Below, in pieces: positions 59,700 to 64,000 of a DNA stretch of 64,000 nt. The stretch is from Ailanthus altissimus (Eukaryota; Streptophyta; Magnoliopsida; Sapindales; Simaroubaceae): the NCBI GenBank assembly GCA_946807835.1, contig OX327702.1:2108001-2172000 (forward strand), read 5' to 3'. The position numbers were made by a program, and so were the translations under genes. How positions within the stretch are numbered: the first letter of the stretch is position 1; each line of letters opens with the position of its first letter. The notes under the pieces are model-generated. The model saw nothing but the letters and a program-made list of their open reading frames with translations, was not told where the DNA came from and did no database searches.

Positions 59700-60450
59700 T
59701 GGAGTGGTGGAACAGAAGCTCTTACACACACAAGTATAATAATACAACAAACAAAATAAAAAAGAATTGAGAAGGGAATCAAAGGAAAACACACATAGCA
59801 ATTTATGTGGTTCTACAATTGCCTATATTCACGGCAGATCAAGATATCTCTTTTTATTATTGAATCACAAAGCACTCACAAAGTATGCTTTTATAATGAT
59901 CACAAAGAATTTTCTCTCTCTAGAAGAGATTACAATAATTATTCTCTCAATTGTGTTTATGATCTGTTGTGTTGTGTTGTGTTATGATATGTTCTCAAGC
60001 AAAAAAAATAAAAAATGAGGCGCTTATATAGTCTACATACATCTTAAATTAACCTAATTCAAGTTGGAACTAAAATAGGGTGTTTGAGACAACTTAAGAA
60101 TCCTAAAATTGTGGCAACTCGCATTCTCACTGCAACAGTAGCTTCTGTCTGCTGCAACGTTGCGATTATACCTTCTAGCATCGCAGCGCTAGCATTTAAG
60201 AGTTGCAGTTAACACACTGAATGTTGCGGCGCCTAAGGTTCTACTTCGGGTGCTGTGACATTACACACTAAGCATCGCAGTGCCCCAAGTTTTGAAATTG
60301 CCGCTGTAGTGGTAGCCTTTCTAGCGCCACATCAGTAGTCTGTTTCTTTATACTTTTAAGCTTCTTCTCACCTTTGCATCTTCACCACATATCTCATACT
60401 TATTAACTTGACTCCAACTCTTTTATAACGTAATTTTTTTTAATCATCTT
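59700..60450 (-). repeat. Diverged LTR related to the Copia LTRs at 1825 and 11948
   Basis: Shares the gcaatttatgtggttctacaattgcctatattcacggcagatcaagat block, tgaatcacaaagcactcacaaagtatgc, and a GC-rich motif cluster (60125-60330), in the same order as 11960-12600. Both borders are approximate; no partner or TSD seen. Confidence 0.7.
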
Positions 60451-60980
60451 CACGTGGAAGAATATAATAGAAGCTCTATGCCACAACTTATCGCTAACAG
60501 AATAAACGAAGTAATACCTCATCTACCCCAACAAAAGTCGATACTATAATTGATGTTGTTCGCCATTTTGAGCATCAAAATAGAGGCCTTATTCAGTGCA
60601 GTGCTTCACACCCATTGCTCCTTATGTTTCAATGCACGATAATATTTGTACAATGGCATTTGACAAGAGTACTTCTTTGGTGATAATCCTATTCCAAAAC
60701 ACAAATAATCCTTTCAGTGGTCAAAAGTATACTCAAGATGGCACCTTGTTCAGTAGGGCGCCTTGTTCAATAGGCATCATGTTCAGTCGTGGGATATTTT
60801 TAGACTTTAGACTCGTTCTCTCATGTAAAGTGAAGATACACGTGTGTGTGGCTCTTATATAAGGACCTGATGAGTGATGATCGTGAGGCTCTAGCATATG
60901 GTGCATGCATGGCCTATAATCAGTGCATCATGCTTACAATTATCCGATTCATTGTCACGAGAAAATCTCACTAGTGATTT
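60451..60980. other. Unassigned segment
   Basis: No recognisable coding sequence. About 60730-60790 repeats a short word (caccttgttcagtagg/cgccttgttcaatagg/catcatgttcagt). Probably more retrotransposon debris. Confidence 0.4.
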
Positions 60981-62674
60981 GTGTAGGAAGGTTTTATTAT
61001 TATGACATTCATAACTCAATGGAATAAAAAACAAAAAATTCTTTAATCTTTGTTTTCATTAGATAAAAATACTTTTTATCTAAAGATCTTATAAATATAT
61101 GAATTTGATGTTAAAGTAAATAAAATTTAACAAGAACATACTTTGAATTCACGCAGAGTTTTCTTCCACCAAAGGATTCTAAACCAAGCTTCTTGTTCTA
61201 CAGTGAGAGGAAGAGTGGGCTTCTTTCTTTGTTTTTCTTCTCTAAAAGAAAAAAAAATATATATCCTACCTTTTTTTTCACGTATGTGTGTTGTGTTTTA
61301 TTTAGACTAGTTTTCTTATTTTAAAATAATAATTTAATTAATAACATTTACAAATTAAATTATTATCTCTTAAAAGGAGACCTAATTCATGTAAACCATA
61401 TAGAATCCTACTCTTTGTGATTAACGTATAATACTCAACATTTGAGCATTATTAGTCTTTTAATAAAAGAAAAACACTAAAATTAAAATTAAAATCTTTT
61501 TGATAATTTTAAAAATTATCCTTAAGATTTTATTTATTTAATTTCTTAAATTAAATATTTAATTATATTTGGATAAGATCTTATCTATATTAATTAATTA
61601 ATTTTATCCAAATATAAACTATACGTATTTAAAAACTATTTTTTGGACACAAACAATTTGTGTAATAACACAATCCTTTTTATTTGTTCACTGTAATAAC
61701 GAAAGAAGTGGTATTGAGGACCTATGGACCTACAATTTCAAGCTCCAATAAATTTGAATAATTAATTAATTTAATTTATTAATTCCAGTGTTATTCCACT
61801 AAAAACCTGAAATTGCACTCTTGAAATTGTAAATATAATTTACTCATAAAACTTAGAACAATCTATTGATTTAATCACTACATGCAATTTAACCCTCCAT
61901 AGATGGTTCATAATTAGAGCTAGGTTAATTATCATTTTACCCCTCTAATTATTTCTTTATCCTTAAGTACCATTAATTCACCAGTGAATAGTTAATTTGT
62001 AACATTATTACAAATTGGGCGCTCTAACCGTTCAGTTCTAGAATTAACCCTTAAGAGAACCTTCTTTCTAACTTCCATTAGGAATGAATGGATTCTATAT
62101 CTGTAAATCATATTCCCAACTGTTTATCTCACAATACTACCAAAATACAAATTTTTAGTATGTTCTTTAAACAAATCGTAACAAGTACTTTAAATGATAT
62201 AATGACACAAACAGAAGTTTATGATCACTCAGAATTAAGGTTAATCAGCATATGATCATCGGTTGATATTATTTGAATTCTTAATTAACAATGGTATTTT
62301 ACATAAGAATTCAAACTATGTCTCGTCCAATCCTATATAATCATATTATATATAGTACCGCTATCATAATATCATTACATTAGTGATCCGAATAAGATCA
62401 CTATATTTTAAATGTTTGTAGACTGCACTAGTAATATTTAATTAAAAATCCTAATTTTTAATTAATTTTTTTCGAATTTTTTTCGTTTATTATCCATAAC
62501 TTTAATTCTCTTATATATAACATTTATATACTAAAATTATAATTACATAAATAAATAAGAATTTTTTTAATATTTATGTCATAAAATTATGAACTCTTAT
62601 TAAATATAAAATTATAACTTTATTAATTTTATAAAAATAATATAAATATATAATTTTAAGGCATTATCCCTAAT
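60980..62674. repeat. Long Copia LTR (family L2, copy 2, decayed)
   Basis: Colinear with the second half of 57414-59626: cacttttgcaattgtggatat versus cactcttgaaattgtaaatat, the ctagagctaggtt..atcattttacccctctaatta block, and a terminal ggcattatccctaata. The left border is approximate. More decayed than copy 1; terminal ctaaca has become taataa. Confidence 0.65.
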
Positions 62675-62846
62675 AATTTATTGAAAGAAAATTGCACTTC
62701 AAACATGATTAATGAATACCGTAGACAACAAGAATGTTGAGTACATAACAAAGTGTGTAACCGGAGGAGCTGACACAACAAGGGTGCTTAATTCAATGCA
62801 ATGATTTTGACCTAATGTTAGCTGGAAGAAGACACGATTGCAATTC

Positions 62847-63065
62847 TCATGCGTTGATAGGACTGGCAGAGTGGAATGAGTTTGATGATTCGAGCATTAT
62901 TGGTGATATATTGGTTTCTTTCTTCACATTTTGAGGGCAAGGCATCAATTGTGTTGATACAACAGCATGCTTCATTTGTATAGGGAAGGACTCAATCTGA
63001 ATGCTCAAGACACTTTCCAGTAATTTTGAGACATGAGGGGTTGTTCTCCCATGTAATGCACACAT
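62847..63065 (-). CDS. Possible exon of an unidentified gene (72 codons)
   Basis: The minus-strand open frame MCALHGRTTPHVSKLLESVLSIQIES...HSASPINA lies in DNA less AT-rich than its surroundings (62740-63060). I do not recognise a domain and cannot define splice sites, so it may equally be a non-coding transcript or chance. Confidence 0.25.
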   Translation of the reverse strand: MCALHGRTTPHVSKLLESVLSIQIESFPIQMKHAVVSTQLMPCPQNVKKETNISPIMLESSNSFHSASPINA

Positions 63066-64000
63066 CTATATATTTTAAAATTATTTACTGTAAGAATATC
63101 ATTATGTTTTTAATTATAAAACAGATAAATAATACCATAATAATATTGTATAGCATAAATCCGCATTTTAAAACTGCCAACGTCTGTAAATCTGAAAATT
63201 TCCGGAGCTAATTATTTACATTTAGTTAACTAGTTATCATTTACAAAAGATTATCAAGAAAAATCCAAACAATTTAATGTATCAGTTGGGTGAAGTTTTA
63301 TCAAAGAGGCAGCTCATGATCTTGGTGGCTATCATTTGAGGTCAGTAGTAGATTAAATTGGAGATTGTAACGGTGGCAGTTCTGACCCTAAATTATGAAA
63401 AGACTTTTTCCCTTTGCCCTAAATTAGTATTGACAACTATTTTTGTGCACTGCTTGAACCTTAAGGCATTGCTGCTAATAGGTTTGCCTTTGCCCACGGT
63501 GGTGGCATATTTTCCAATGTTGAATGTTGTAATTTAAGTCCCACTTTATAATTTCATACACCAAATTTTGTTCATATTAGGATCGGAGAAAATCAGTTTG
63601 ATTTATGTAATTAACATAAATAAATAAAAGACCTAGTAATATAATGTTGTAATTCAATTCACTTCAATCAACTTAGACAATTCAAATAAACAAAGCAATA
63701 CAAGACAAATTTATAGTTATTCAGCCTAAAAAAGATAGCCTACATCCCCTCAACTTCACCAAGAACTTCTGCACTATCAGTGGTAAAATTACAGTACTTA
63801 CATAAACAATCACCACTAACCATGGCTTGTTGCAGTGAGTCTAAAAAGAGTATTACAAAGAGAAAACAAAACAAAAAAAAATAGATTGCTCACAAACTCG
63901 AGCCCGATTACACCCTTTTGCTTCTTATAACTCTTACTCTCACTCAAAGATGGCTAATCCTAAAACCACTTACTGTTACAACAACTAAGTGATGCCTTTA
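63066..64000. other. Right-hand flank, possibly 3' end of a minus-strand gene
   Basis: 63600-64000 has mixed composition with several ttatt (AATAA on the minus strand) words, as in a plant 3' UTR, but no coding part is inside the window. Nothing firm can be called. Confidence 0.35.

Noticed and set aside
59767..60018. 83-codon plus-strand frame with a hydrophobic end
   Set aside because: It is part of a diverged Copia LTR, homologous to the non-coding leader at 11960-12300.

Overview
The window is nuclear DNA of a dicot plant. It is AT-rich and dominated by LTR retrotransposons. The host genes carry GT-AG introns and plant-specific families (a family-1 glucosyltransferase with a PSPG box, a clade-E-type PP2C, and a plant membrane protein with an FkbM/methyltransferase fold). 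I cannot name the species from sequence alone; the proteins look rosid-like.

Three intact-looking host genes lie in the left half. (1) 15232-16785 (+) is a single-exon, membrane-anchored 517-aa protein with two methyltransferase-like folds, a TATA box and a 38-codon upstream ORF in its leader. (2) 19618-22218 (+) is a five-exon protein phosphatase 2C of 441 aa whose N-terminus looks lipid-modified. (3) 30839-32976 (-) is a two-exon UDP-glycosyltransferase of 467 aa, UGT83A-like. I see no sign that the three form a pathway. They are separated by AT-rich spacers, MITE-like inverted-repeat elements and retrotransposon debris.

Repeats, left to right. 1825-12678 is a minus-strand Ty1/Copia element with both LTRs, PBS and PPT. 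It carries an unusual array of four in-frame 924-bp copies of the zinc-knuckle/protease/pre-integrase module, and one copy is split by a 2.5-kb solo-LTR-like insertion with a perfect 5-bp target duplication. 22857-23368 and 28318-29540 belong to one fold-back (long inverted repeat) family. 23369-25400 holds two Copia remnants. 25527-27541, 37470-38620 and 42333-44638 are further copies of the long solo LTR seen at 6330-8809. 38629-56503 is one Athila-like Ty3/Gypsy element, about 18 kb end to end. It is filled by at least four later LTR insertions, including a palindromic pair and a solo LTR landed 10 bp inside the Athila 3' LTR. 56509-62680 is a patchwork of Copia fragments (RNase H, gag start, long LTRs). 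The last 1.3 kb may hold the 3' end of another host gene on the minus strand, but I could not identify it.

I found no rRNA or tRNA gene, CRISPR array, or sign of a prokaryotic system. The most unusual item is the in-frame module amplification inside the Copia polyprotein. Next are GC-rich palindromic motifs shared by LTRs of Copia and Gypsy elements, and the nested and palindromic architecture of the Athila locus.
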